Source: Anaerobiospirillum succiniciproducens DSM 6400 (GTDB lineage: Bacteria; Pseudomonadota; Gammaproteobacteria; Enterobacterales; Succinivibrionaceae). Taken from it: a DNA stretch of 64,000 nucleotides. This document shows positions 48,644-57,541 of this stretch, piece by piece. Every line of letters begins with the position of its first letter. The first letter of the stretch is position 1. The translations under genes and the position numbers were made by a program. Below the pieces are notes generated by a model. It did not search any database. It worked only from the letters and a program-made list of their open reading frames with translations, and was not told where the DNA came from. Location: positions 32,434-96,433 of the forward strand of contig NZ_AXWV01000012.1 in the NCBI RefSeq assembly GCF_000482845.1. The letters run 5' to 3'.

Positions 48644-48790
48644 GGTAAGTTCCTTTAGCAAGCATAAGATTTTGTTAGCATGACGATAGTATACAAACTA
48701 AACCTTAGCTGAGGTTTAGATTTCTGGCTTTTAGTAGTTTTACTAAATATCAAATGCGCTCCTTTACGCTATTGTGATTACAAGGCACGT

Positions 48791-48824
48791 AAAAAAGGGC
48801 TGTCTATTTCTAGACAACCCCTTT
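48791..48824 (-). terminator. rho-independent terminator of asd
   Basis: On the minus strand AAGGGGTTGTCTA pairs with TAGACAGCCCTT (with G-U pairs) around a GAAA loop, followed by TTTTTTACG. It lies about 60 bases past the asd stop. Confidence 0.78.
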
Positions 48825-48884
48825 AGATTAAGTGCTGAAATCTTTTTTGAAGCGTAAGGTGCTAATTACCTTGTATGTTGGCGA

Positions 48885-50027
48885 TTACTTAACGCAAAAA
48901 CCACTGCACTCGGTAGCATCAACGATAAGACGCAGCATACGACGCAGAGGCTCTGCTGCACCCCATAAGAGCTGATCGCCTACAGTGAATGCAGACAAGT
49001 AGTTATCGCCCATCATCATCTTACGGATACGACCGATTGGTACAGTTAAGGTGCCTGATACGTATGCAGGGGTGAGCTCCTTTAAGGTAATCTCTTTTTC
49101 GTTTGGAACAACCTTTACCCAGCTGTTGTGAGCGGCAATTAAAGACTCAATCTCGCTGACAGAGGCGGTCTTTTTGAGTTTGATAGTCAAAGACTGGCTG
49201 TGGCAACGCATGGATGAAATACGTACGCAGTTACCATCAACAGGAATAGTTGCAGGTGGAAGACCTAAGATCTTATTGGTCTCAGACATACCCTTCCACT
49301 CTTCTTTAGACTGACCATTATCAAGCTGCTTATCAATCCATGGCAGTACGGAACCAGCTAAAGGAGCGCCAAAGCACTGAGTCTCAAAAGACTCTGAGTT
49401 CATAGTGGCACGAACTTTCTTCTCAATATCTAGAATATTGGCAGCTGGATCAGCAAGCTCAGCCTTTACAGAATCGTGCAGCTGGCCCATCTGAACTAAA
49501 AGCTCACGCATGTTCTTAGCGCCCGCACCAGATGCTGCCTGATAAGTAGATGAAGAAACCCACTCAATGAGATCTGCTTTAAACAGACCTGCCATAGCCA
49601 TGAGCATTAAGCTTACGGTGCAGTTACCACCAACGAAGGTCTTAATACCGTCATTTAAAGCACGATCAATTAGACCTTTGTTTACTGGGTCAAGAATGAT
49701 TACTGCGTCATCTGCCATTCTTAATGCAGAAGCTGCATCTACCCAATAACCCTTAAAGCCAGCCTTCATGAGCTCTGGATATACCTTGTTGGTGTAATCA
49801 CCACCCTGGCAGGTTAAGACGATGTCCATCTCTTTTAAAGCCTCAATGCTGTAGGCATCTAAAAGAACATCAGACTTTAAGTTGACACAAGCAGGTGCTG
49901 CAAGACCTGCCTGTGAAGTGGTGAAGAAGTAGTTATCGAAAAGATTAAAATCGCCCTCAGCTCTCATTCTATCCATGAGAACAGAGCCAACCATACCACG
50001 CCAACCAACTAAACCTAGCTTTAACAT
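48885..50027 (-). CDS. asd: aspartate-semialdehyde dehydrogenase
   Basis: Reduces aspartyl phosphate to aspartate semialdehyde, the branch point to lysine/diaminopimelate, threonine and methionine. The 380-residue protein has the NADP-binding loop [11 protein letters not shown] (5-15), substrate motif [19 protein letters not shown], catalytic Cys136 in [12 protein letters not shown] and the catalytic His in [13 protein letters not shown]. Its length and the GWRGMVGSV start place it with the gram-negative type. GAGGT precedes the ATG at 12 bases. It is monocistronic with its own terminator. Confidence 0.97.
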   Translation of the reverse strand: MLKLGLVGWRGMVGSVLMDRMRAEGDFNLFDNYFFTTSQAGLAAPACVNLKSDVLLDAYSIEALKEMDIVLTCQGGDYTNKVYPELMKAGFKGYWVDAASALRMADDAVIILDPVNKGLIDRALNDGIKTFVGGNCTVSLMLMAMAGLFKADLIEWVSSSTYQAASGAGAKNMRELLVQMGQLHDSVKAELADPAANILDIEKKVRATMNSESFETQCFGAPLAGSVLPWIDKQLDNGQSKEEWKGMSETNKILGLPPATIPVDGNCVRISSMRCHSQSLTIKLKKTASVSEIESLIAAHNSWVKVVPNEKEITLKELTPAYVSGTLTVPIGRIRKMMMGDNYLSAFTVGDQLLWGAAEPLRRMLRLIVDATECSGFCVK

Positions 50028-50140
50028 GAAATGTGAACCTCAAAATAGACCGCCTCAGTAATGTCAGCGTCCTTTAAAGCTCGCAGTTAACTAGATTAGT
50101 TTAGCAAGTGGTGTAACACTTAAGCGTAGCTAAACTTTAA

Positions 50141-51571
50141 CTACTGTGGGTTAGAAGTTGGACACTTATCAATGCTGTATTGGCGGAAGAAACTTCTGTC
50201 AGTGGCCTCTAATAATACAGTTACTTTGCGTCCTGATGAGATAATACTGTGCAGCAATGGATTTTTGCACAAGCCAGGTGCATTTTTCTGAACTTGATCT
50301 AGCGCTGCCTCTTTTTGGTGCTCATCTAAACCTGCATAAGCTGCAGGATCTTTTTCAAAGTAGATCTTAAAATCTTCAGTTCGATCATCGATTCGAACCA
50401 TAGAAGTATGCTGATCAATAGTTAAAGGCAATGCAGCCTTTAAGCTTTCGATGGTTTCAGCCTTACGGTCAACAAAGAACTCGCTATAAGCCATGTAGCC
50501 TACTAAACCTAATGCGACTACGCCGATGATCTTAACGTTACGCATTACTTTCGCCTGAGCAATGGCACGACGCTCTTGCTGCTTTTCGATGAGTGCCTGA
50601 TATTTGCCATAGAAGCGAGCACCACCAGCACTGATACTTTCCTTTTCGCTTCTTAGCTTCTGCAGCTCTTCAAACTCCTCAGAAGAAAGCTTATGGAAAG
50701 ACTCAATAGCGCCCTCTTTCTCTTTAATTTCTTCATCAGTGAGAACTTTACCCTCAGCTTCAGCTTGGCGCTTTTTCTCTTCCATACGCTCTTGTGCAGA
50801 TTCAGCATCAATATTAGCTAGGGCTGCTCTCATGTGTGGAGGCAGTCTAAATGGCTCATAGGATTCACCACGAGCACGGGCGGCAGTATCTAAAGCCTTA
50901 TGGAAGAAGCGATTGCCTCCGGCTAAAGCTCTATTCTCCTCCTCAGTAATACGTGGTCGACCAGTATAAGCAGAGACGTCATCACCCATCTTAAAGTGAG
51001 GGACATCCTCTCCTTTATACTTCACGCCGCTTGCCTTATCAGAGCCATCTTTTGCTGAGGCTACAGTAGAGGTAGATGCTACAGCTGATGCAGATGCTGA
51101 TACTGCAGCCGATGCAGATGCTGATGCCGAGGCAGCAGCCTCACCTTCAGTTTCATTAACAGCACTTGTCTCAGATGCCTTATCTTCTATGGCTATATCC
51201 TCTGCTGCTACATCCTTATCTGATGCTACATTCTTATCTTCTGAAGCATCCTCGGCTACGACCTCATCTTGTGAAGTAGCCTCGGCGGTATCTGCAGCGA
51301 CTTGATCTTCAGCTGCTGAATCATCAGATGCTAAAGTATCTACCGCTTGCTCATCAGTAGAAGCTAATGAGTTTGAGGTATCGGTATTCTTTTCAGACTG
51401 CTCTTGGGCGCTCTCATTTACAGATGCAACTGAGTCAGTGGTGCTAGCACTTGTAGCTACCTTAGCAGCAACTGCATCTTGACCCTCAGCTTGAGCCACA
51501 TCGCTAGTGTTAATAGCGTCATCATTTTGCTTGAGCTCATTGTCTGTCACGCTTTTATCGGTATGACTCAT
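50141..51571 (-). CDS. acidic disordered protein with one membrane segment, unknown function
   Basis: A 476-residue protein not assigned to a family. The first ~185 residues are almost only Ala, Ser, Asp, Glu, Thr and Val (low complexity, including an SASASASA run). A charged region follows (KYKGEDVPHFKMGDDVSAYTGRPRITEEENRALAGGNRFFHKALD), then a basic helical stretch (EKQQERRAIAQAKVMRN), a single membrane segment (about 368-386, IIGVVALGLVGYMAYSEFFV) and a periplasmic-looking C-terminus with two Cys. ATG 51571 follows AGGGG; an upstream frame to 51640 is rejected. The layout (long cytoplasmic region, one helix, small outer domain) recalls envelope scaffolding proteins, but that is inference only. 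Bases 51572-52223 upstream show no gene. Confidence 0.7.
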   Translation of the reverse strand: MSHTDKSVTDNELKQNDDAINTSDVAQAEGQDAVAAKVATSASTTDSVASVNESAQEQSEKNTDTSNSLASTDEQAVDTLASDDSAAEDQVAADTAEATSQDEVVAEDASEDKNVASDKDVAAEDIAIEDKASETSAVNETEGEAAASASASASAAVSASASAVASTSTVASAKDGSDKASGVKYKGEDVPHFKMGDDVSAYTGRPRITEEENRALAGGNRFFHKALDTAARARGESYEPFRLPPHMRAALANIDAESAQERMEEKKRQAEAEGKVLTDEEIKEKEGAIESFHKLSSEEFEELQKLRSEKESISAGGARFYGKYQALIEKQQERRAIAQAKVMRNVKIIGVVALGLVGYMAYSEFFVDRKAETIESLKAALPLTIDQHTSMVRIDDRTEDFKIYFEKDPAAYAGLDEHQKEAALDQVQKNAPGLCKNPLLHSIISSGRKVTVLLEATDRSFFRQYSIDKCPTSNPQ

Positions 51572-52223
51572 CTGAAACCCCTGATACTTTCTGATGGAAA
51601 ATAATTTATAACGGCAAGCCATTGTACCAAAGATATACATAGAACTAGCTTAGGAAGTACTGATGCAGCACCTTTATGCAAAAGAGCATCGTTTTGCTCA
51701 CAAAAAAGTATGTTTAATTAGGCATTTGCATGGAGGTGTTGATATCAAGGCTTAGTTAGATAGCTACCAAATAAAACTTATAGCTGATGGCAAAACAGCA
51801 TTTGTTTGCTGTTTTTAACAAAAATACAGGGCTAATATGCTATGATCTTAGGTCGTTTTGAGTAAGGCAAAAGCTAGTTTTAGCATGTCTTTGACAAGGT
51901 ATTTTGGGCTTATTTATCGGCTCTCTAGGCACCTAAACACAAGTAGATTTCTAGACAAGTTGTTACTATCTACGCTTTGGTATTAACTGTTTTTGCTGCC
52001 CCTTGGTCTTACAAACTTTTTCATTGAAAAATGTTTTTGGCATTGGCAAATAGTTAGCTACCTATCTTCTCTGGTTTTACAAAGCCTCATTGCTAAAGCT
52101 ATCGACAACTGCGCTTACTTATTCAAAGATTTCTTTATTTGCACCTACACATAACACTGTTAGTTCTGTTTAGTCAGTCACTTAGGTAAGGTGCCTTATC
52201 GTTTCATACTCTTCAGGGTTCTT

Positions 52224-53999
52224 ATGACAACAATTGCAGGCAAAGATGCATCTTTAGAAGATTCTCTCAGTCGTTTTAAGCAAATAGCAGCACAGCTCAA
52301 GCTTGAAATGATTGAAGACACATGGTTAAACCCACTGCCTGACCTGTGGTCAGTTCACCTTTCTTTAGCTAAGTGTCCAGCCATTTACTCCAATGGCAAA
52401 GGTTCAAGCAAGGACGCAGCCTTATGCTCTGCTTACGGTGAGATCTTTGAGCGTCTTGCTACTCATATGAGCTTTGCAGACTTCTTCTTAGGCGGTGACA
52501 ACGCTGAGGATAAGTTTGTTCACTTCCCTGATGAGAAGTGGACTGAGATTAATGAGGATGAAGATGGCACTCCAATTTCTAATGACATCCTCAACGTCAA
52601 GCTGCGTGAACTCTATGGCAATCAAGGCGAGCTTACTTTAGAGAACCTTGTTGATATACAAAGCTGCTCTTTTGAGCGTGGTGTCTGCTCTATTCCATTT
52701 ACTAATGCACGTAATGGTGAGATCGTTTACTTCCCAGTAAACCTCTTAGATAACCTCTACGCATCTAATGGCATGTCAGCAGGTAACACTGAGTATGAGG
52801 CTTTAGTACAAGGTTTATCTGAGATCTTAGAGCGCTATGTAAAGGGCAAGATCATTCGCGAAGGTTTAACTTTGCCTGAGGTTCCTGAGAAGGTCTTAGA
52901 GAAGTACCCTAAGTCACACGCCACCTTAAAGGCGCTGCAAAGTGATGAAATCAAAGTTATCTGTTATGACGCATCTTTAGGCGGCAAGTACCCTGTAGTG
53001 TGTGTAGTACTGTTCAATCAGTCTAATGGCACCTGCGTAGCATCCTTTGGTTCTCACCCAATCTTTGAAGTCGCTTTAGATCGTACCTTAACTGAGCTGA
53101 TGCAAGGACGCACCTTTAGTGACTTAGATGGCTTTGATGAGCCAAGCTTTGATCTCGAAGAGACCGCTTCTGTTGTTAACATCGAGAGCCACTTTGTTGA
53201 CTCTACTGGCCTGCTGCCAATGAAGATGTTTAACAAGCAGCCAATGTATCGTTTTGTTGCTTGGGACTTTAATGGCAGCTCTCACGATCAGTACAAGGCT
53301 CTGCGCTACATTATTGATAAGCTCGGTTTTGATATTTATGTACGCACTTATCAAAACTTAGGCATTCCGGTTTATCGCATCATTGTCCCTGGAATGTCTG
53401 AGATCTATCCATTTGATGATCTCATCTACACCAATACCAATGCCAACATCATCTTCCAAGAGGCAATCTTATCTCTGCCAGAGTCTAACGAGGATGCTGA
53501 TACTTACTCAGACTACTTAGATGAGCTAGAAAATGAAGGTATTGATGACGATGCCCCTGTAGCCAAGACCTTAGGTATCCTGCCTGATAAGGGCAGCCCA
53601 TGGGAGACCTTGCGCTTTGGTGAGCTTAAGTGCTTAATTGCTCTTGAGGCTGAAGATTACGAGCAGGCTTTAGACTTTGCTAAGTGGACTGTACTGTTCA
53701 ACCGCAACGTCTTTGATCTCAAGCGTTTACGCTTCTATCAGTGCCTAATTAAAGTCCTTACTTGCTTAACTAAAAAGGATCTCAAAGAGGCCGATTACGA
53801 CAATGCCTTTGCTCTTATCTATGGCAAGGATGTCTATGAGAACGTTCGCGCCCACATCAAGCACGAAAAGCGCTTTAATGGTCTTAAGGCATCTGATCTT
53901 CAGATGTCAGGCTTTGAGCAGCACCGTGCCATGATTGAGGTCTACGAGATCGTTAAGAACGCCAAGATCGCACTTAGCGACAACGCCACTAGCAACTAA
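52224..53999 (+). CDS. ycaO: YcaO, ribosomal protein S12 methylthiotransferase accessory factor
   Basis: In E. coli YcaO contributes to RimO-dependent beta-methylthiolation of Asp88 in ribosomal protein S12; the wider YcaO fold binds ATP and activates amide bonds. The 591-residue protein matches E. coli YcaO over its length: GKDASLEDSLSRFKQIA, NPLPDLWSVHL, YSNGKGSSKDAALCSAYGEIFERL (ATP-binding Glu/Arg positions), SNGMSAGNTEYEALVQGLSEILERYVKGKI, and a C-terminal TPR-like helical region. ATG 52224, with AGGG just upstream, matches the conserved start; an in-frame extension begins at 52191. rimO is not in the window. Confidence 0.93.
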   Translation: MTTIAGKDASLEDSLSRFKQIAAQLKLEMIEDTWLNPLPDLWSVHLSLAKCPAIYSNGKGSSKDAALCSAYGEIFERLATHMSFADFFLGGDNAEDKFVHFPDEKWTEINEDEDGTPISNDILNVKLRELYGNQGELTLENLVDIQSCSFERGVCSIPFTNARNGEIVYFPVNLLDNLYASNGMSAGNTEYEALVQGLSEILERYVKGKIIREGLTLPEVPEKVLEKYPKSHATLKALQSDEIKVICYDASLGGKYPVVCVVLFNQSNGTCVASFGSHPIFEVALDRTLTELMQGRTFSDLDGFDEPSFDLEETASVVNIESHFVDSTGLLPMKMFNKQPMYRFVAWDFNGSSHDQYKALRYIIDKLGFDIYVRTYQNLGIPVYRIIVPGMSEIYPFDDLIYTNTNANIIFQEAILSLPESNEDADTYSDYLDELENEGIDDDAPVAKTLGILPDKGSPWETLRFGELKCLIALEAEDYEQALDFAKWTVLFNRNVFDLKRLRFYQCLIKVLTCLTKKDLKEADYDNAFALIYGKDVYENVRAHIKHEKRFNGLKASDLQMSGFEQHRAMIEVYEIVKNAKIALSDNATSN

Positions 54000-54046
54000 T
54001 CGAGCTTTTGTCCATGTACAAGCCTAAGCTGTAAGCTGCCCAAGCG

Positions 54047-54112
54047 TAGAGCGTATGTAAGTGGCGCTAGCAGTAAGCTTAGAGCGTATGTAAGTGGCGC
54101 TAGCAGTAAGCG
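54047..54112. repeat. 33-bp tandem repeat, two perfect copies
   Basis: Units 54047-54079 and 54080-54112 both start TAGAGCGTATGTAAGTGG; only the last base differs. The gap 54000-54333 lies between ycaO and lolB. Confidence 0.85.
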
Positions 54113-54135
54113 TAGTGCATGGCAAAGTAGCTTAT

Positions 54136-54164
54136 GCATGCCCTATCCTAGAGTTAGGGCATGC
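54136..54164 (+). terminator. hairpin downstream of ycaO
   Basis: Perfect 10-bp stem GCATGCCCTA/TAGGGCATGC with a 9-nt loop; no T tract. Probably ends or protects the ycaO transcript. Confidence 0.5.
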
Positions 54165-54333
54165 CCATATTCCCCTCATCATCTAGTCCCTGTGCGCTAA
54201 CTCTTGTTTATCTCTACTATGCACTAGATCTATAGTGTCTTTTTTTTCACCTTACGACGTAATCTCTCATGCTAGGCTAAGGCTACTCATCTATAATCTG
54301 CATATTGATGTTTGATGCATACAGGAGGGAGTA

Positions 54334-54963
54334 ATGTCCGTCAGAAAACTTAAGCGCACCTTTAAGAGCCTAGCTATAGCCGCAATTATTGGCGCAACAC
54401 CTATAGTATTAAGCGCTTGTCAGAGCGTTGAAAGTGGTGCCATGATTACTGATGCTTCTTTCTGGCAGGATATGCAAACTAAGCTTAAGAACATCAAAGA
54501 CATAAGCTTATCTGGCCGAGTTAAGTTCTCATCTCCAGCACAAAAGTTCTCTGCCACCTTCCAATACTCAGGTCAGGACTCTTCTAACTACACCTTGCGC
54601 TTAAGCTCTACCTTGGGCAATGAGCTAGCCTTATTAAAAGTTACTCCATCAAGCGCCATGTTAACTGCAGCAGGACGTACTATTAGCTCTCCTGATGCTG
54701 AGACTTTATTTGCCACAGCTACTGAGCTTAATCTGCCACTTAAAGAATTTCATAGCCTCCTTATCGGCATTGCGCCTAACGAGTACAGCCAATTTACCCC
54801 TGAAGGCATTTTAATGCAGTCACAGGTACCAGGCTTTATCATCAACTACCGCAATTACATGACTGTAGAGAAGGTGGCCTTACCAAGTGAAATTGAAGTA
54901 ATTGGTAACAATCTGCACATGATGATCACTCCACGCAATGTGCAAAAGATTGAGTATCGTTAA
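54334..54963 (+). CDS. lolB: outer-membrane lipoprotein receptor LolB
   Basis: Accepts lipoproteins from LolA and inserts them into the outer membrane; itself a lipoprotein. The 209-residue protein has a basic N-region, hydrophobic core and lipobox VLSAC with Cys29, then a beta-rich domain (ISLSGRVKFSSPAQKFSATFQYSGQ, YTLRLSSTLGNELALLKV) as in LolB. An AGGAGGGAG ribosome site precedes ATG. The placement before ispE and prs is the conserved gammaproteobacterial lolB-ispE-prs order, which supports the call; sequence conservation alone is modest. It works with LolCDE at 7-11 kb. Confidence 0.88.
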   Translation: MSVRKLKRTFKSLAIAAIIGATPIVLSACQSVESGAMITDASFWQDMQTKLKNIKDISLSGRVKFSSPAQKFSATFQYSGQDSSNYTLRLSSTLGNELALLKVTPSSAMLTAAGRTISSPDAETLFATATELNLPLKEFHSLLIGIAPNEYSQFTPEGILMQSQVPGFIINYRNYMTVEKVALPSEIEVIGNNLHMMITPRNVQKIEYR

Positions 54964-54978
54964 GATCCAGAGGTGTGT

Positions 54979-55830
54979 ATGTTTCAAGTGCTCTCTCCGT
55001 GCAAGCTCAATCTGTTTTTATATGTAACTGCAAAGCGTGCTGACGGTTTTCACGATCTCCAATCTCTGTTTTGTATCTTAGATCATGGCGATACCATGCG
55101 CTTTGATGTTAAGGACGATGGCAAAGGTGAGTTTAAGCTACTAAACGACATGGGCTTTGCAGTTGAGGATAACCTCATTTATAAAGCCTGGAAAAAGCTC
55201 ACCACTGTCAGTGGCAAGAACTTTAGTGCAACTGTTGATGTTGACAAGCGTTTACCGATGGGCGGTGGACTTGGAGGCGGCTCTTCAAATGCTGCTACTA
55301 CCTTATTAGTCCTCAATCACTTAGCTAATCTTGGCTTTGACAATAACAAGCTCTGTGATATTGGTGCTCAGCTAGGATCAGATGTGCCATTCTTTGTTGC
55401 TGGCCACAGTGCCTTTGTTGAAGGTCGTGGTGAGGTGCTCAACGCAGTAACGGTTCCCGAAAAATTCTATTTAGTCATCACACCACGCTGCCATATCTCA
55501 ACCAAAGAGATCTTCACTAACGAAGAACTTAAACAGCATTACTCGCCTGTACGCAGTTTTGACGAGCTTATGGCAAATGAATTTGGCAATGACCTCATAC
55601 CAATTGTCAGAAATAATTACTGTGAAATTGGACACACTTTAGACAGATTGGTAAAATATGGAGTTGCTGCGATGTCAGGAACTGGAGCTTCTTGCTTCGT
55701 CTCATTTGACAGTGAGCAGCAGGCTCAAGAGGCATTATCAGACTTCAAAGCTGACTTTGAATACGATGCCTTTATCGCCCGCTCAGTAAACGTCTCACAC
55801 GTCATCACAGCACTTGCATCTGCTAAGTAA
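54979..55830 (+). CDS. ispE: 4-diphosphocytidyl-2-C-methyl-D-erythritol kinase
   Basis: Phosphorylates CDP-methylerythritol in the non-mevalonate isoprenoid pathway. The 283-residue GHMP kinase begins with SPCKLNLFLYVTAKRADGFHDL (substrate-binding Lys and GFH), has the ATP loop LPMGGGLGGGSSNAATTLL (about 92-109) and the third GHMP motif GVAAMSGTGASCFVSF. ATG 54979 has AGAGGT at 7 bases; a GTG two codons earlier is less likely. It starts 15 bases after the lolB stop, so the two are surely co-transcribed. It and ispA are both isoprenoid genes in the window. Confidence 0.96.
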   Translation: MFQVLSPCKLNLFLYVTAKRADGFHDLQSLFCILDHGDTMRFDVKDDGKGEFKLLNDMGFAVEDNLIYKAWKKLTTVSGKNFSATVDVDKRLPMGGGLGGGSSNAATTLLVLNHLANLGFDNNKLCDIGAQLGSDVPFFVAGHSAFVEGRGEVLNAVTVPEKFYLVITPRCHISTKEIFTNEELKQHYSPVRSFDELMANEFGNDLIPIVRNNYCEIGHTLDRLVKYGVAAMSGTGASCFVSFDSEQQAQEALSDFKADFEYDAFIARSVNVSHVITALASAK

Positions 55831-56244
55831 TAGCAAACAGATCGTATAACCTTATCACTCCTGTACGTGGTCATTACAAGATCAGCGCTAAAAGCTTAAC
55901 GCACTTAGCCTATACAAAAGATCACGGACAATCCTAAAGAGCTTAGTTACACTCCTATCCATGGGCGGCTAGCTTTAGCATAGTAACTAAGCGTAAGTTA
56001 CTCATTTGGTTTTAGACTCAACTATCTCGTAATACAAGTTAATTTGTATCACGAAGTTTTGTTATCGCTGTCAAATATGGTTTTAACAGCATCTTAAACT
56101 CAATTTGAGTAAACTTGGCTTGTTTATGCGTGAGTGATTTAAATTTCTTTGCGTAAAGTTTGCTGTTTTAGTGGTAAGATAGCGCCGACTCAAAGAGGCA
56201 AAGTAATTTGCTTCAATGTTCTATATTATTCTCAGGACTCTTGT

Positions 56245-57195
56245 ATGGCTGATATGAAGTTATTTGCTGGTAACGCTACTCCGGAACTAGCAAAAAAGAT
56301 TGCCGCTCGACTTTACACCCGTTTAGGAAATGCAACCGTCGGTCGTTTCAGCGACGGTGAAGTCCAGGTTCAGATTAATGAAAATGTTCGCGGCTGCGAT
56401 ATCTTCATTATTCAGTCGACCTGTGCACCGACCAATGACAACTTAATGGAACTGATTGTCATGATCGATGCTATGCGTCGTGCTTCAGCAGGCCGTATTA
56501 CCGCTGTTGTTCCATACTTCGGCTATGCACGTCAGGATCGTCGTTTACGTTCTGCTCGTGTACCAATTACCGCTAAGGTAGTTGCTGACTTCTTATCTTC
56601 TGTTGGTGTAGACCGCGTTCTGACCGTTGATCTTCACGCTGAGCAGATCCAGGGCTTCTTCGACGTTCCTGTAGACAACTGCTTTAGCTCTGAGATCTTC
56701 GTAAGCGATATGCTTGAGCAGAACCTCACCAACCCAGTAGTTGTTTCTCCAGATATGGGCGGCGTGGTACGTGCTCGTGCTATTGCTAAGCTCTTAAACA
56801 ACGCTGACATTGCTATTATCGATAAGCGTCGTCCACAGCCTAACGTATCTGAGGTTATGCACCTCATCGGTGACGTTAAGGATCGTGACTGTATCATCGT
56901 TGACGACATCATCGACACCGGCGGCACCTTATGCAAGTGTGCTGATGCTCTGAAGGCTCGTGGTGCTCTGCACGTAATGGCTTACGCTACCCACCCAGTA
57001 TTATCAGGTAAAGCTCTTGAGAACATCGCTGGTTCATCATTAGATGAGTTAGTAGTTTCTGACTCCATCCCAGCTACTGATGCAACTCGCGCAATCTCTA
57101 AGATTCGTTACTTAACCTTATCTCCAATGCTTGCTGAGGCAATCCGTCGTATCAGCAACGAGGAGTCCATCTCTGCAATGTTCGGTACCGTTTAA
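56245..57195 (+). CDS. prs: ribose-phosphate pyrophosphokinase
   Basis: Makes phosphoribosyl pyrophosphate from ribose-5-phosphate and ATP for nucleotide, His, Trp and NAD synthesis. The 316-residue protein is very close to E. coli Prs: [48 protein letters not shown], the flexible loop [19 protein letters not shown]-binding loop [15 protein letters not shown], and C-terminus [19 protein letters not shown] 56245 with AGGA upstream matches the conserved start; a frame-open extension to 56149 is rejected. The ~415-base gap from ispE suggests its own promoter. A 15-bp terminator follows. Confidence 0.98.
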   Translation: MADMKLFAGNATPELAKKIAARLYTRLGNATVGRFSDGEVQVQINENVRGCDIFIIQSTCAPTNDNLMELIVMIDAMRRASAGRITAVVPYFGYARQDRRLRSARVPITAKVVADFLSSVGVDRVLTVDLHAEQIQGFFDVPVDNCFSSEIFVSDMLEQNLTNPVVVSPDMGGVVRARAIAKLLNNADIAIIDKRRPQPNVSEVMHLIGDVKDRDCIIVDDIIDTGGTLCKCADALKARGALHVMAYATHPVLSGKALENIAGSSLDELVVSDSIPATDATRAISKIRYLTLSPMLAEAIRRISNEESISAMFGTV

Positions 57196-57232
57196 TCGTA
57201 CTTTTGCACAGAGATTAAAGCTTTAAGCTTTA

Positions 57233-57270
57233 AAAACAGGAGCATGCTCTAACGGGCATGCTCCTGTTTT
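57233..57270 (+). terminator. rho-independent terminator of prs
   Basis: Arms 57233-57247 and 57256-57270 are perfectly complementary over 15 bases (AAAACAGGAGCATGC) with an 8-nt loop, the right arm ending in TTTT followed by CGTTT. Confidence 0.92.
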
Positions 57271-57363
57271 CGTTTGGGTAATAGAAAATTACCGAGCGCT
57301 ATCTGCAGCTATAAATGAGCAAAGGTCTTAGCAAGCTTAAATTACTACCTGCCTCGGCAGATT

Positions 57364-57460
57364 CAAATTGCAGACTGCTGTTTGCAGGTACAAAATTATG
57401 AGTCGGCTTGTACAGGTACAAATTGCAAACTGCTGTTAGCAGTTCAAAATTAGTTTTTGC
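57364..57460. repeat. 55-bp-period imperfect direct repeat with internal hairpins
   Basis: CAAATTGCA(G/A)ACTGCTGTT followed by a CAAAATTA word recurs at 57364 and 57419. Each copy can fold (GCAGACTGCTGTTTGC; GCAAACTGCTGTTAGC). It lies between the converging prs and EAL-HDOD terminators. Confidence 0.6.
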
Positions 57461-57473
57461 ATGCTACAGAGAC

Positions 57474-57503
57474 AAAAAAGCCGAGCTAAGCTCGGCATTT
57501 TTT
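57474..57503. terminator. bidirectional terminator at the end of the first EAL-HDOD gene
   Basis: Stem GCCGAGC (57480-57486)/GCTCGGC (57490-57496), 3-nt loop, flanked by AAAAAA and ATTTTTTT. It serves the minus-strand gene ending at 57542. Confidence 0.88.
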
Positions 57504-57541
57504 TCTCTTAAGCTGCTCTTGTCGAGCATGCTTTAGAATGA

